64,000 nucleotides of DNA from Danio rerio (Eukaryota; Chordata; Actinopteri; Cypriniformes; Danionidae). The position numbers and the translations under genes were made by a program. This document shows, one piece after another, positions 36,905-63,434 of this stretch (its first letter is position 1; each line of letters opens with the position of its first letter). The stretch covers positions 52,104,501-52,168,500 of the forward strand of contig NC_133181.1 in NCBI RefSeq assembly GCF_049306965.1, given 5' to 3'. The notes beneath the pieces were generated by a model, which saw only the letters and a program-made list of their open reading frames with translations, was not told where the DNA came from and searched no databases.

Positions 36905-37060
36905 AAACTATGCTTATATAGAATACATTTAACTGATACAATAATAACTTTAGGCTATTTCCCAGGTAGCAAAGAATTCTGGCCCAGATTTGGCATAAAG
37001 CTGGCACAGGAGGCATTCCTCCAGTATACCTCTCTAAATTTCTGTACATTCATACCTCCT
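36905..37060. repeat. Partial duplicate of 38610-38720
   Basis: Shares ATAATAACTTTAGGCTATT and GTAGCAAAGAATTCTGGCC with the copy 1.7 kb to the right. Confidence 0.6.
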
Positions 37061-37079
37061 CAGAGCCATACAGTAAAAT

Positions 37080-37810
37080 CATGTAAATCGACTTTTGCAG
37101 CACAAGATGTGCTTCATTAATGGTTATTTATATTATTAAGCGTTTAAATGTTTTTAAAAGCACAAAACTCTAGGGATGTATGTCCCAAGCAATATCAAGA
37201 GCAATGCACCCTTGAACAAACCCTTTTTAAAAATACCAATGGAAAAAAAAACATAAAAACATTTTTAAAACTAGAACTCACAAAAGTTACTCAAAAAACA
37301 CGAAATGACCAAAAAAATGAACAGACACAAATGTTTTTTAATTAACTAACATGTAACAAAACCTCAACACTTAAGGCATCAATCACAAATATCAGCATAA
37401 AACATTACACAGGTTTCACAACATTGTAAGCATTGTTTTCTAAGCTGAGAATTTTAAAAGGAAGTGCATTTTCAGATTTTAACTTTAGATTACCAGGTCA
37501 AACCATTTTTCTTTTCTCAATGACATTCACAGATAAATTGTCCACCACAAAACTAGCAACATGAGCTTCATATGGTTAGTTTACCCAATACATATTTCAT
37601 TTGTACTTAAAAAGACGTCTCATAAATGTCTAACAGACGTCGGCTTGGTTAAAACAAATTTGGGCTGTCAGTTAAAATCTAGACCAAGAATATAGCCCAA
37701 AACTAGACTAGTCATCAAAAGAGTTAACGTTTATCTGAAATGTCTGAAGAAGTGGTTTTGTATCCAGCTCGATACTCAACTCAGTCAAAATAAATACAAG
37801 TTTCAGAAAA
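37080..37810. other. 3' flank of the small membrane gene
   Basis: AT-rich. A segment at 37610-37720 ('gggctgtcagttaaaatctag') resembles one at 29600-29690. No gene seen. Confidence 0.4.
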
Positions 37811-37811
37811 A

Positions 37812-38123
37812 CTACAGTTCTATCAGCTCTTCATCCTTCTCCTGCGTAAAGAAGTACGACACAGTTTCCCGAAGAAACTCCAGTATCTTCCTCCCGCTGG
37901 TCACATAGCAGATCTTGTACAGGAACTCTCCAAACATCACCAACACAAAGAGTACAAGCAAACTTAGAAAGATGCGGTCCACATGGTAAAGCACCTTCTC
38001 CTTGAGCGTGCGCTGATCCCAAGGAACTGCGGCTCGAGCCTCGCTGTATTGGCCAAAATGCAGCAAGGCCTCCTCATCACTGTTCATCTCCTGCTCCTCA
38101 GCGGCTCCATCATCTTCTGCCAT
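37812..38123 (-). CDS. Small single-pass membrane protein, 103 aa, intronless, unnamed
   Basis: The minus-strand ATG at 38121-38123 and TAG at 37812-37814 give 103 aa. Residues 1-30 are strongly acidic (MAEDDGAAEEQEMNSDEEAL). Residues 36-50 carry a charged amphipathic stretch (DQRTLKEKVLYHVDR). Residues 51-73 (IFLSLLVLFVLVMFGEFLYKICY) form one transmembrane helix. A 30-residue tail ends in EKDEELIEL. No signal peptide is seen, and with an acidic head and Lys/Arg after the helix the topology is uncertain. The codon pattern and composition look like a real conserved gene. The acidic head, coiled linker, TM and acidic tail recall small ER or mitochondrial adaptor proteins, but I recognise no family and assign no function. 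Neighbours rplp2 and rps26 give no hint. Confidence 0.75.
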   Translation of the reverse strand: MAEDDGAAEEQEMNSDEEALLHFGQYSEARAAVPWDQRTLKEKVLYHVDRIFLSLLVLFVLVMFGEFLYKICYVTSGRKILEFLRETVSYFFTQEKDEELIEL

Positions 38124-39099
38124 GCCGAAAAACTCTCTCCACGAGCTTAACCTTTAAAAATTGCTTCTGTGATGAAATTGTGAAGACCTTTTGTGGCTCT
38201 GCCCTGCGCGCGGATGAAGAATAAAGCCTGTGGTAATTGAATTGGCAGCAGCTTAATTAGTTTGAAGCCTCTTTTTTAATAGCTGAAGTCGGAGGAGATA
38301 CAAAGGATGGCCTATTTAGGTGAACAGAACTAATTAACTGCAGCTATTTGATGTATTTTTTCTCTCCATTGTGCTGGTCGGAGCTGCTGTGTGCCGGACT
38401 GAATAAAGCAGGCCGATTATTTGATGAACTCACACCTCGCTAAGGAGATCACCGGGGTTTAGTGACACTCAGCACTTCTCAAAATCCTACAGGAACAGAT
38501 GGCAGATGATGTGGAATGGGGCTGGGAGATGCTTACCAAACATGACTAGTTTTTAGTACTATTTTAATATGGGCTTTTTAGGCGGGGAGGGGGTGGGGGT
38601 AGTAAACTGTTTATATAGAATAACTTTACTGATACGATAATAACTTTAGGCTATTAGTTACTACCTAGGTAGCAAAGAATTCTGGCCAAGATTTGGCATA
38701 AATCTCGCACAGGAGGCAAACTTCCAGCATGTGGGCCAAACATGGCCTGGGTTTGGCAGAGGTGGCACCGTCTTTAAGGCGGCACACAAGATTTGGGCCA
38801 GATGTAAAATGTAGCATTTGGCCCAGATGTTAATAATTGATATGTGGGACTCGCAAGTTTGGCCTGTCTTGACCCACATTTAAAATACTTTAAAATATTT
38901 TTGAGTAATGAAAAAGTTCTACCAATCAATCATGTCGCTTTGAGGAAAAGCACAGCCATAGTGTGCTTAAAGCACAATGCTTTATGGGTTTATCAATTTT
39001 ATTGCAAGCGAGACACATCCAGCTTATCTGGCCCAGTTCAGACCAGTTCTGAGTTTGTAACTTGGGTGTGACTTGACCCAGATATAGTCCATGTTTGGC

Positions 39100-41175
39100 C
39101 CTTGTCTGAACTGTCTAAGCTAACTGAGTGTGTAAAAGATGTTAAAGACTGGATGACCAACAATTTTCTTTTCTTAAACTCAGACAAAGCAGCAGATCTC
39201 ACAACTCGAGCTGCAATTAGAGGGATACAACAATAGCATTAGCTTTACTATAAAAGATCTGGGTGTCATATTAGACAGCAATTTAACTTTAGAAAATCAT
39301 ATATCCCATGTCACAAAAACTGCATTCTTTCATCTGAGAAATATCACTAAATTACCAAGTATGCTATCCATCTCTGATGCAGAAAGCTACTGTAAGCTGA
39401 GAAAATATTATATACTTTTCTTTCTATGCTAATGAAGGACTTCTGAGACATTCCAAGCGTGGGATGGGTCCTCCTGGTAAGGCAGAGTTCCTCACAGTTC
39501 CAATACACATCTCTGCCATTTGCTTGCAGTAACCATGTGCTCTTCACCATACACAATTCATCTGCTCGTGTTCTTCTTTCAGATAACTTTGTCATGTTTG
39601 GTGTCATTTGACAGTTTATGACTTCAGTGTTGTAGTGATGAAATCAAAAGAGACATTGATTAATTGTATTTCAATCTACAATATATTTACTATTGTTGGG
39701 CCATGGCCTGAGGAGAGTATGTTAATGTACTTCTCCCCCACTTCATCTCTTCAACTTTGCTCTCACGTTCAGCTGGTTTTGGGGGTTGGTTTTCACTCAT
39801 GTTGGACAATGCTTTGCTCAGGGTATAATAGGGAAAGGTAACTGTTGATCTGGGAGAATGGCTTTTACTCTGCATCTCCCGCACACTAGTGCGTAGCCTC
39901 ATATGCTAACAAAGGCAGTTTCACTGTCTTTGTTGCTCAGCAGTGCATACGTTACAGCTAATTTCTTTATACAGTATGTTAGTTTGTTTCATTCTAATGT
40001 CTGTATATTTGATCATGTAACTTAATAAACAACTTTGCCTACTTTAAGGCATAGAGATTCTTTCCCTTTATCAATGATGATAACAACTTTTAATGGAGTC
40101 AGATTAATTACAATAGAGTCAGATAAATAACGGATTTAAACCTGCCATCTTTCAACTGCTTTCTGTTTACGATTATTGGTTCAGAATAGCAGCGTAAGCT
40201 TCAAGCCTTACGCTACTCCATGCTTTTATGACCTCTAGGCTGGATTACTGTAATGCTGTTTGCTGGCTGCCCAGCATCCTCCATTAATAAACTTCAGCTA
40301 GTATAAAACGCAGCTGCCAGAGTTCTTACCAGGTCTAGAAAATATGATTACATCACCCCAATTTTATCCTCCTTACACTAACTGCCTGTTAAGTTTCGTA
40401 TTGAATTTAATATATTGCTTCTTACCTATAAAGCTTTGAATAATCTAGCTCCTGTTTATCTAACCAACCTAACGTCTCGCTACAATCCAACCCGCTCTAA
40501 GATCTCAACACTCAGGGCTTCTGGTAGTACCTAGAATAGCTAAATTAAATAAAGGAGGTCGAGCCTTCCCATTTATGGCTCTCAAACTCTGGAATACCCC
40601 TCCCTATAATGTCAGAGGCTCAGACAAACTCTTCTAATTCAAAACTAGATTAAAAACCTATATTTTTGGTAAAGCAGACACTCAGTGCATCACTTAGCGG
40701 TATGATACAAACCTGTGCTCCACACATGTTTTTGCATGTCGTTTATATACACTATGAACAGCAGCTTTGCCAGTTATTCTCTTTATTCTCAATTTCCACC
40801 TGGGGATACTCATTCCGAGGCCCGCAGACTATGCAGCACCACTGATTTAAGGGATGATCGTAAGGTTTCCATAATCCTGGACCAGGCCGTATCCTTAGCA
40901 GCTGCTGTGCTGGTCATTGAGGAGCGGAGAGCATGAGACTGATTCCTGTGACACTCCAGAGACAGACGAGTCTTCGCTGAGGTCCAGCTTCCAGCCTCTG
41001 GTGCCTTGACTGCAGCTCTATACACAAAATTTGGCCAGTGGAAAAATGGTCGTGCCCAACTGAACCTGGTTTCTCTCTCGGTTTTTAATTCTTCACTTTC
41101 GCCAATTGGTGAAGTTTTTTCCTCACCGCTGTCACCACTGGTTAGCATGGTTCGGGATCTGTAGAGCTGCGGCAT
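39100..41175 (+). mobile_element. L2-type LINE, 3' part of ORF2, with an 820-bp insertion
   Basis: Plus-strand translation gives KDLGVILDSNLTLENHIS, then (after the insertion) HAFMTSRLDYCNAVCWL, then LPVKFRIEFKILLLTYKALN. These are the reverse-transcriptase thumb and C-terminus of L2/CR1-group LINEs. Several stops show it is dead. 39392-40211 is foreign. Confidence 0.85.
39392..40211. mobile_element. Unclassified insertion in the LINE
   Basis: GCTACT is duplicated at 39386-39391 and 40212-40217. The insert has GTAAG / CTTAC ends and no coding capacity I recognise. Family not determined. Confidence 0.55.
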
Positions 41176-41479
41176 TGGGCCAAACAAACCTAATTTTGTG
41201 GGGGCCAAACCTGGGCCAGAGAAATTTTGTTATGTGGGTAAAGTTATTAGTTATGTAATCAATAACCTTAACTTTTCCAATTTCCTGATTGTAAGAGAAT
41301 ATAAAGCTCCTTTGAAACAATAATTATTGTGAAATGTGCTATACAAATACACTTTAATTGAAATTATTAGCATACCAGTGTTGAGTGTAATGAGTTGAGT
41401 AACCCAATAGTATTAGGATGCAGACTTAGCTTTGCAAGCTGAGACTGCATATTTCAGAGATGCAATGTCAGACACAATG

Positions 41480-41950
41480 CACTTAACGAAGCTAGTGACG
41501 TCACTGTGAGGGGTAGGGTTAGGTAGGGTGTTAGTGAGGCCAGCAGGGATGCTCAACCTGCGGTCTATGTGGGTCCTAATGCCCCAGCAGCGAATGAGAC
41601 TCTATACTGCTCAGTGAACACCATCTTTCGGATGAGACCTTAAACTGAAGTGCTGACTCTCTGAGGTCGTTAAAATTACCAGGATGTTCTTTCGAAAATG
41701 GGTATTCTGGCCAGATTTGCCCACTAGCCTCTGTCCATCATGGCCTCCTAACCATCCCCATATCATAATTGTCTTCATCATGCTGTCTCCTCTCCACCAA
41801 TCAGCTGGTGTGTGGAATGCCCTGGCGCAATATGGCTGCCGTCGCATCATCCAGGTGGATGCTGCACACTGGTGGTGGATGAGGAGTTTCTCTTCAATGT
41901 GTAATGCACTTTTGAGTGTCCAGAAAGGGATTATATGAATGTAAGGAATT
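41480..41950 (+). mobile_element. Fish interspersed repeat ('ccaatcagctggtgtgtgg')
   Basis: Contains CCACCAATCAGCTGGTGTGT and a tail like a LINE-derived SINE (GAGTGTCCAGAAAGGGATTA then ATTATTATTA). The same family lies reversed at 46180-46440. Confidence 0.6.
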
Positions 41951-42020
41951 ATTGTTATTATTATGGGCATTAAAAGCGTTGCATGCAGCTCAACTTAGAA
42001 CTGTCTGCATCTACACCATA

Positions 42021-42202
42021 GGCCTCAAACTCAATTCCTTGAGGGCCGCAGCTCTGCAGTTTTGCTCTAACCTATTCAAACACACCTGATGCAACTAATC
42101 AGTGTTTAAAACTCTTGTGAACACTATTTATTGGATCAGATGTGTTTGAATAGTTGAAGCAAAACTGCAGAGCTGCAGCCCTCAAGGAATTGAGTTTGAG
42201 AC
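42021..42202. mobile_element. Palindromic MITE
   Basis: GGCCTCAAACTCAATTCCTT plus the following GAGGGCCGCAGCTCTGCAG is mirrored at the right end. The arms are about 45 bases with about 90 between. Confidence 0.75.
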
Positions 42203-42790
42203 CTATGAACTAGACCCTTCTCGAGTAACCAGTTGCTGTAATTACTTATCCAGAGAAGTAAATTAAGGGATTATTGCTATATGTATTAGTTACTTGCACT
42301 GTGCTTGACCTAAATACTGTAATTTCAACAGTTCTTTATAAATCAATTAAAAAAATCAAATAAATTATTCAATTAAAGAACAATATTTCATATTACTTTA
42401 AAGATGTGCTTTTAATTTAATGTATATATTTTATAAAACTGACTGCATTTAATTTAATTTGTAAAATATCAAAACTTCATACTGGTGTAAAAAATATGAA
42501 ACTGATTTGTGCCAAAGCGAGTGCTCTATTCAGGCCAGCAGTTTATAAACTGATAACAGATGTTCAGAAATTAAATATACAGTGATGAGAGATGTTTTAT
42601 CAGTCATAATAACAATGAATGGTAACATTAAAAAATGTATGGATGATTAAACATGACTGAGCTCCTCAAACTCAACCCACAGAGCAGTAACACAAGCAAA
42701 CAAACTATAAAAACAGCACAAACACCTGGATCTGTTTCAGATATTTTCCGTTTTATTTTTCTGCATGAAAATGCACAGGATGTGAAGATG
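42203..42790. other. Gene-free 3' flank of rps26
   Basis: AT-rich, nothing recognised. Confidence 0.4.
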
Positions 42791-42797
42791 AACTGAT

Positions 42798-48087
<5,290 letters not shown>

Positions 48088-48125
48088 CTTGAACGGGAGG
48101 CTGGAAAGAGGACCGGAAAAGGCAA
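48088..48125 (-). promoter_or_regulatory. rps26 5' UTR with TOP-type start
   Basis: The minus strand reads CCTTTTCCGGTCCTCTTTCC upstream of the ATG. A start at the leading C (about 48122) gives a short 5' UTR beginning with a pyrimidine tract, as expected for a TOP mRNA. A second pyrimidine run starts near 48110, so the exact start is uncertain. Confidence 0.55.
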
Positions 48126-48763
48126 ACCGGAAGTAAAAGTCTTTCGTTTACAACAAAAGTTTTCGCTTGGGGAAAATATTGCATGTATACGATGTGATGG
48201 AGTGTTATAAACGTTTACTGCAAGAATACGGTTTAAAAGTTTACATACAATTAAGATATATCTCGTTATGTGACACGGAGGCTAATTTATTTGTTCAAGG
48301 AACTAGTTTACCGCGGATAGATACAGTGGTGGGGCTACGGCGAAGGCAGCCTAAAAGTCACGACACACAATATAAAAATTAAGATTATTATTACAATATA
48401 ACATGCTAGCAAAGGTGAGAATTGCGTGATTTGTTTTGCTCTTAAGTATAAGAAATTTGTAAGATGTAGAAATGTATTTTAAACGTATCATTTATTAATA
48501 GTACACTTTTTTCCAAGCTATTTGGATTATTAAAAGTAGACTCAAAATGGCTTTTATAAATGTAATTCACCAAATTAAGAGTCTAACTTTTAAACCAGTT
48601 GTAAGCTTGCCATTTTTAATTATAATTTTCCAATAAAACTTTATTAAAATAATACAAATTTAACTAATTTAATTTGTATTTATTATTTAACCAGGAATGT
48701 ACTATTGAGATAAAATATCTCTTTTACCAGGGAGTACTGGTCAAGACAGACAGCATAGACAAA

Positions 48764-49106
48764 GTTCATTCATTCATTCATTTTCGGCTTTGTCCCTTTA
48801 TTAATCTGGAATCGCCAAAGCGGAATGAACCGACAACTTATCCAGCATATGTTTGCCCTTCCAGCTGCAACCCATCACTTGGAAACACCTACACACATAC
48901 ACCACGGACAATTGAGCTTACCCAATTCACATATAGCGCATGTCTTTGGACTTGTGGGGGAAACTGGAGCACCCCAAGGAAACCCACACCAACACGGGGA
49001 GAAGATGCAAACTCCACACAGAAATGCCAACTGACCCAGCCAGGACTCGAACCAGCGATCTTCTTGCTATGAGGTGATCGTGCTACCCACTGCGCCACAC
49101 AAATGG
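48764..49106 (-). mobile_element. DANA SINE, nearly full length
   Basis: CATTCATTCATTTTCGGC at the left through to GTGCTACCCACTGCGCCAC at the right. It abuts a Tc1 fragment. Confidence 0.9.
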
Positions 49107-49432
49107 CAGCACAAATGTCTTGATACCTCAGGCTGTTGATGTTGCCATCCACTCTGCAGATCTCTCGCATGCCCCCATACTGAATGTAACCCCAAACCAC
49201 GATTTTTCCCTCACCAAACTTGACCAATTTCTGTGAGAATCTTTGCTCCATGCAGCTTCCAGTAGGTCTTCTGCAGTATTTGTGATGATTGGGATGCAGT
49301 TCAACAGATGATTTATCAGAAAAATCTACCTTCTGCCATTTTTCCAAATGGTCAACTAGAAGTCAAGTTATTATTTGTTGCTCTTACAACTGGGATCGAC
49401 AACAAGACTTTGTCAGGTAGTGTGTACAATAT
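49107..49432 (-). mobile_element. Tc1-family transposase fragment
   Basis: The minus strand reads KFGEGKIVVWGYIQYGGM followed by REICRVDGNINSLRYQDI, typical of Tc1 transposases. The terminal repeat (reverse CACTACCTGACAAAGTC) lies at about 49412-49430. The N-terminal DNA-binding part is missing, so it is an internally deleted remnant. Confidence 0.85.
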
Positions 49433-49439
49433 GTTGACT

Positions 49440-50655
49440 GTAATTTAAATATTACAATAAAGCATACATGACTAGTATAGACCAAATGTAGTGTTTGCAA
49501 AAAAAAAAAGGCACAAAAATGATTTCAAATTTATATTATTTTAATTAACAAATACTAAAAATAACAATACATAAAATGTATTTAAAAGAGATGCACAGAA
49601 AATTACAAAGGTTGTAACCTGAAAGGTTAGGATATAAAATCTTTAACCATGATACAATGAGAAAAATAAAAGATTGGGGGGGGAAATTAAAAGCTTGTTT
49701 CTTAATCGTGTAACATTTCCAGTAGATCAGTACATACGCAGACAGATGAAGTGGTTTTTGCTTTTGACATCAGTGATGTCAGTGCCTCAGGAAAATCACA
49801 CACACACACACACACACAAAACAACCTATTGGAGAAAACATAATCTAACAAAATATAAATCTACTATTAACAGGGTCCATATAAGTGGAAGAAAAACAAT
49901 CGGACAAACAAAAAAGACACACAAACACACATGAGAACACGAGGAAAACAACGTCCCCCTTCATACAACCTCAAATCAATCTTCGCCACAGGGAAAGAAC
50001 AAAAACTGGCCTTGAATCCTGCCGATATCATCAATAAAATCATATCAGCGATTTGATCACAGGCTGCATTTCAGAACTAGACTAAACCTAATATATTTTC
50101 TTAAAAACAATTCCATTTACACATTCCATAAACATAATCCATATACACACACATCTGTGAGAATAAACGCACTGGATCCGAGCACCACTTGAGTTTGGTC
50201 AAGAAAGTCGCCTTGTTAAAAATTCACGATCCAACAGATTTATTATTACCATTATTATTATTATTTATATAAAAGAACCTGTCATTCTCTTTCCATTAAA
50301 CCCTTAATGAACAGTAAAGTGCTCCTGGCAAAGTTTGCCCTTGTATGCTGATGGAAGTCCGGTCTCGCAATTGAAATACTTAAACAGTTAAACAGGCATG
50401 CCGATAACCAATCAGCATCTAATAGAGAGTTAATCGATGCCAAGAGCAGCACCGCCATGCTTAATAAAAACGGATGGTCCGACTTCAAGAGCGCAATAGC
50501 TTATTAATCTGAAAGCAAATCTGTTGGAATAAGAGGAATCATGGCGTGCTTTGATTTAACTAGTGCAAATCTGACTAAACAGTGTGCTCGCTTTAGACAA
50601 CCTGTCAGCGCCATCTGCAGGTCGAGTTCACAATTGACAAATCAAATGTCATTGT
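49440..50655. other. Gene-free stretch, possible distal 3' UTR of ppp4r1l
   Basis: Contains a short (CA)n at 49797-49818. No coding exon seen. Where the ppp4r1l transcript ends is not determinable here. Confidence 0.35.
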
Positions 50656-50659
50656 AGTC

Positions 50660-51410
50660 TTAAAGGAACACAACACTCTACTTTAGAGTAAAACAGATGA
50701 GTTTTACCATTTGTGAATCCATTCAGCCACAACATGGGTCTGGTGGTAGCACTTTTACTTTAGCTTAGCTTAGCATACATCATTGAATCGGATTAGACCA
50801 TTAGCATTGCTCAAAAATCAAAGTGTTTGGATAAAGGATTTATTTAAAGCTTGACTGTTCTGTAGTTTCACCATTAATAAGACTGACAGAAAATGAAAAG
50901 TTGCTATTATCCAGGTTGATATGGTTATAGGAACTATACTCTCATTCTGACCTAATAATCAAGGAACTTTGCTGTAGTCGCATGGCTGCAGCAGGTGCAA
51001 TGATATTATGTAGCACTGTTCCCTAGCTGGGGACTCTTTTCAGACACTGCATGATATCATTCCACCTGCTGCAGCCATAGTACGACAACAAAGCCACTTG
51101 ACTATTAGGTCAGAATGAGAGTATAGTTCCTATAACCCCATCAACCAGGAAAATATCAACTTTCGATTCTCTGTCAGTCTTAGGACACGAATTAACTATA
51201 GAACAGTCAAGCTTTGAACAGAAGGTATAATTGTTTTTGAGCATATAGCTAATGGTCTAATCCGATTCAATGAATTATGCTAAGCTAAGCTAAAAGTGCA
51301 CTCACCAGAGCCAGATTGGCTGAATGGAATTAAAAATAGGAAACGGTTTAACTCAAGATGACTTGTAAAAAGAGCCTATTTCCAAAATAAATGTGGAGTG
51401 TTCCTTTAAA
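50660..51410. mobile_element. 750-bp fold-back (palindromic) element
   Basis: TTAAAGGAACAC... at the left and ...GTGTTCCTTTAAA at the right. The long arms share 'ttagcttagcttagcat' and 'cggattagaccattagc' in inverse, and meet around 51030. No coding content. Confidence 0.8.
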
Positions 51411-52228
51411 GCCTGATAAATAGTTTCATCTAGTGGTTCTAAAGTTTGCTTGGAAAGCACTGGTTTAACACCTCCCATGCCTCTAAAATACTGGCCCCTT
51501 TTATTAATAAAACGGCGAGGAATAAAACCGCTCTCCACCAATCAGGGAAGACGAGGACGAGCTACAAAAAGGATAGGGAGTTTTTTTGGGGGGGGCTCCT
51601 GAGCTGCAATAACTCATTTTCCACCACAGTCTGTGTGCATCCTGAGGGTTGGGTAAACAGGAGGTTGGTGAACGCAGCAACATTTCTGAGGCATCATCAC
51701 TTGGGCTCAGCTCGATACCACTTTACGGCATTGCAGCTTTAAAAACAAAAACAATTCAGGTCTCCCTGAGTTAGTAGCACTTCACTGTGTCAGTCTGCTT
51801 GTCTTCTTAGTCCTTTAGCTTTAAGAAATCCACAAGAAAGAAAAAAGAAATGTACAGTTTGCTTTGGAGGGGCAGCTGGTCGCATCAGAACGGTTTGATG
51901 AGGAGAAATGACACAATCCACATACTTACGCTGCCACGAAGGTGCAAATGAAACCTTGCACCATTCAGAGAGGTGAAATGGTTGTTGTGTGAGTGAGAGT
52001 TTAGGTGGGCCTCACGCATGAAAAGTTTCCTTGATTTTCAATTCCAATATCTCATGATTTAATCATCTAACTGGATAAAAACCACAATGGAAAGTAAATC
52101 TGCATCACCTCATTGCTTATAGTTCCATAGATAGTTTCATGAATGAGGCCCACTTTGTGTATAAATCAAAACAATGCATAATATATGCATATACTAATTA
52201 TGTGGATTGTGTTAGGACAGGAAACGGT

Positions 52229-52267
<39 letters not shown>

Positions 52268-52370
52268 CGAAGGTCTTGGTCAGTAGTTCCTATTTGTAAA
52301 CGCTCGTCTGTGAATCCGTTTAGTGTTGTTCCTGCTGGTGCTTGTTCACATGTGCGGATTGTACAAGGTG

Positions 52371-61519
<9,149 letters not shown>

Positions 61520-61597
61520 CTGTGTGTACACATTAGCATGTATGAGGAATTTTCTACAGTGTACTGTACATACAGGAACCAGAGAATGACCATTTTC

Positions 61598-61983
61598 TAA
61601 CCCTTAAGTACTGCATGGGATGTGTTCATCCACTCTGGGGTGATTTTGAGGCTCAATCTGGCCACAACTTTCTCTGTTTTACAGCAAATGCAATGATTTT
61701 TAGTGATAAATCTTATTTTGACATATTTTGGGAAAATGCTTTGGAATTTTTCAAAACCTCGATACACTCTGATACCACCCTTTCATAATGTTGGTGGCTG
61801 TTTTCGCCCCATTGACTTCCATTTTAACTACATTTTTTGATAGAATTAGCAAAACTATGACACTATAAATATGCATTCTTGATTGTAGGGACAAGGTCAA
61901 ATTTGACATTTTTACAGTTGATCATCAGTTGCAGTGCAAAAAAAGCTTAGTTTCTGGCTTTTATATGGAGTATAGTGTGTGTT

Positions 61984-62055
<72 letters not shown>

Positions 62056-62435
62056 AGAAAGACCTTTGCACACTTACAGGAATATGTGGGGGGGGGGGGG
62101 GGCGGGGGGGGGGGGGGGGGGGGAACAAGCCCCCTCAGAACATAATAAACATAGTTAGTGTGTATTTATGAACGCACACTATAATATGCTGTTTTACTCC
62201 AAAGAACTCCATATAAAAGAGGCCAATCTAAAGGGTTAACGTTGCCAACTGATGATCAACAGTAAAAATGACAAACTGGACCTCTTCCAAACAAGGAAAA
62301 CAATCAACAATCTAGAATGAAAGATAATTTAGTGTCTGCAATTAAAAAAAATGTGCTTTTAATAAAAGCAAACTGTGCAAAAACAGCCACGAACATAACA
62401 AAAGGGTAGTCAATTTGAACAGTACTCGAGGGTTA
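61598..62435. mobile_element. TIR-type element containing a compound microsatellite
   Basis: TAACCCTTAAGTACTG at the left is mirrored by CAGTACTCGAGGGTTA at the right. Inside are (GT)n, (GA)n and poly-G tracts (61977-62123). Confidence 0.6.
61977..62123. repeat. (GT)n-(GA)n followed by poly-G
   Basis: GT run to about 62025, GA to about 62050. Then G15 C G20 at 62088-62123. Confidence 0.95.
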
Positions 62436-62709
62436 ATGCTCTTTCTAAAGGTTTTAAGTTTCCATCGACACTTTAGGTTTAGACCGGTAACATTGGCGAC
62501 ATTAACTTATTAACTTAAAAGTACATTTAATTCTGATTGTAAGAAACGAATCATAAATAAATAAATAAAAATGCTAACGCCAGGAGGTGGCACCTATAAA
62601 ACAACAGAAATAACAATGTTTCCTTTGGTCACTGCAGTTTTAGCAGGATTTTATTGAATCTACATAAACTACACAGCATCCCAATATTGACAGATTAAAT
62701 TCAGGCAAA

Positions 62710-63250
62710 CTTTAAAGAGCCCATATTATGGGTTTTTGAAAATTCCCCTCCATGTAGTGTGTAACACAGCTCTAAGTGAAGCGAAGTATCCAGCTAAGGC
62801 TTAAATCTGTAAGAATACAGTGTTTAAAACGGTTGATTCATCTATAAAAGAGTCGACTCATAGTGCTTCAAACGAGTCGCCTTGATACCGACTCATTAGG
62901 TGTTTCGCCATGACGTACGAACGAAACCAAGTTATTCACGTGCACGCGCAAACCCGGGAGATTTCAAACCTGAGGCCCCGCCCTCTGACGCAGAAACCCA
63001 GACACACACCCACAAACACACGCACACCCACAAACACACGCACACAAACATGCCGGTCGATTGAAGTCACACTGCAGATGGATATATTGAGTCTCTACCC
63101 AAAGATGAAACATCAGCATTATAACCAAGCAGTTGGAAACTTCTGGAAGCTACATGCTACAAAGAATACTTCATCTGAGTTTGTTAAAGGAAGGATCAGT
63201 AAAGAGTAACTGATGGACGTCAGGATGGGTTTCTTCCATTTCTCAAGTGT
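62710..63250. mobile_element. Probable TIR-type repeat
   Basis: AGAGCCCATATTATGGGTTTT at the left end is a phrase familiar from zebrafish repeats. The body includes CACAAACACACGCACACC repeats. The right boundary is uncertain. Open frames here do not look like exons. Confidence 0.45.
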
Positions 63251-63434
63251 AAGTACGTGCGGTTAAAGTTGTTGCCTCGTTTACTCTTGCTTGCAAATGT
63301 ATTTAGTTGTGATTTGTTACTTGTAACCGCGTGTACTGTATCAGGTTAACTGGATATTTGATCTTATCGCGTGCAAAGTCACGTTCAAAACGCGACGCGT
63401 GCTGTTTGTTTATGGAGCTCCGTGCTAGAGTTCT

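Larger units (their letters stand above)
38610..41236. repeat. 'tggcccagat' repeat interrupted by a LINE
   Basis: Repeated phrases GGCCAAACATGGCC, TTTGGGCCAGATG and TTTGGCCCAGATG occur at 38700-39100 and again at 41176-41236. A LINE (about 39100-41175) separates the two parts. Confidence 0.5.

Noticed and set aside
48674-49072. 132-codon frame
   Set aside because: Runs through a DANA SINE.
62910-63209. 99-codon plus frame near the right edge
   Set aside because: Contains PTNTRT repeats from a CACAAACA tract inside a probable mobile element.
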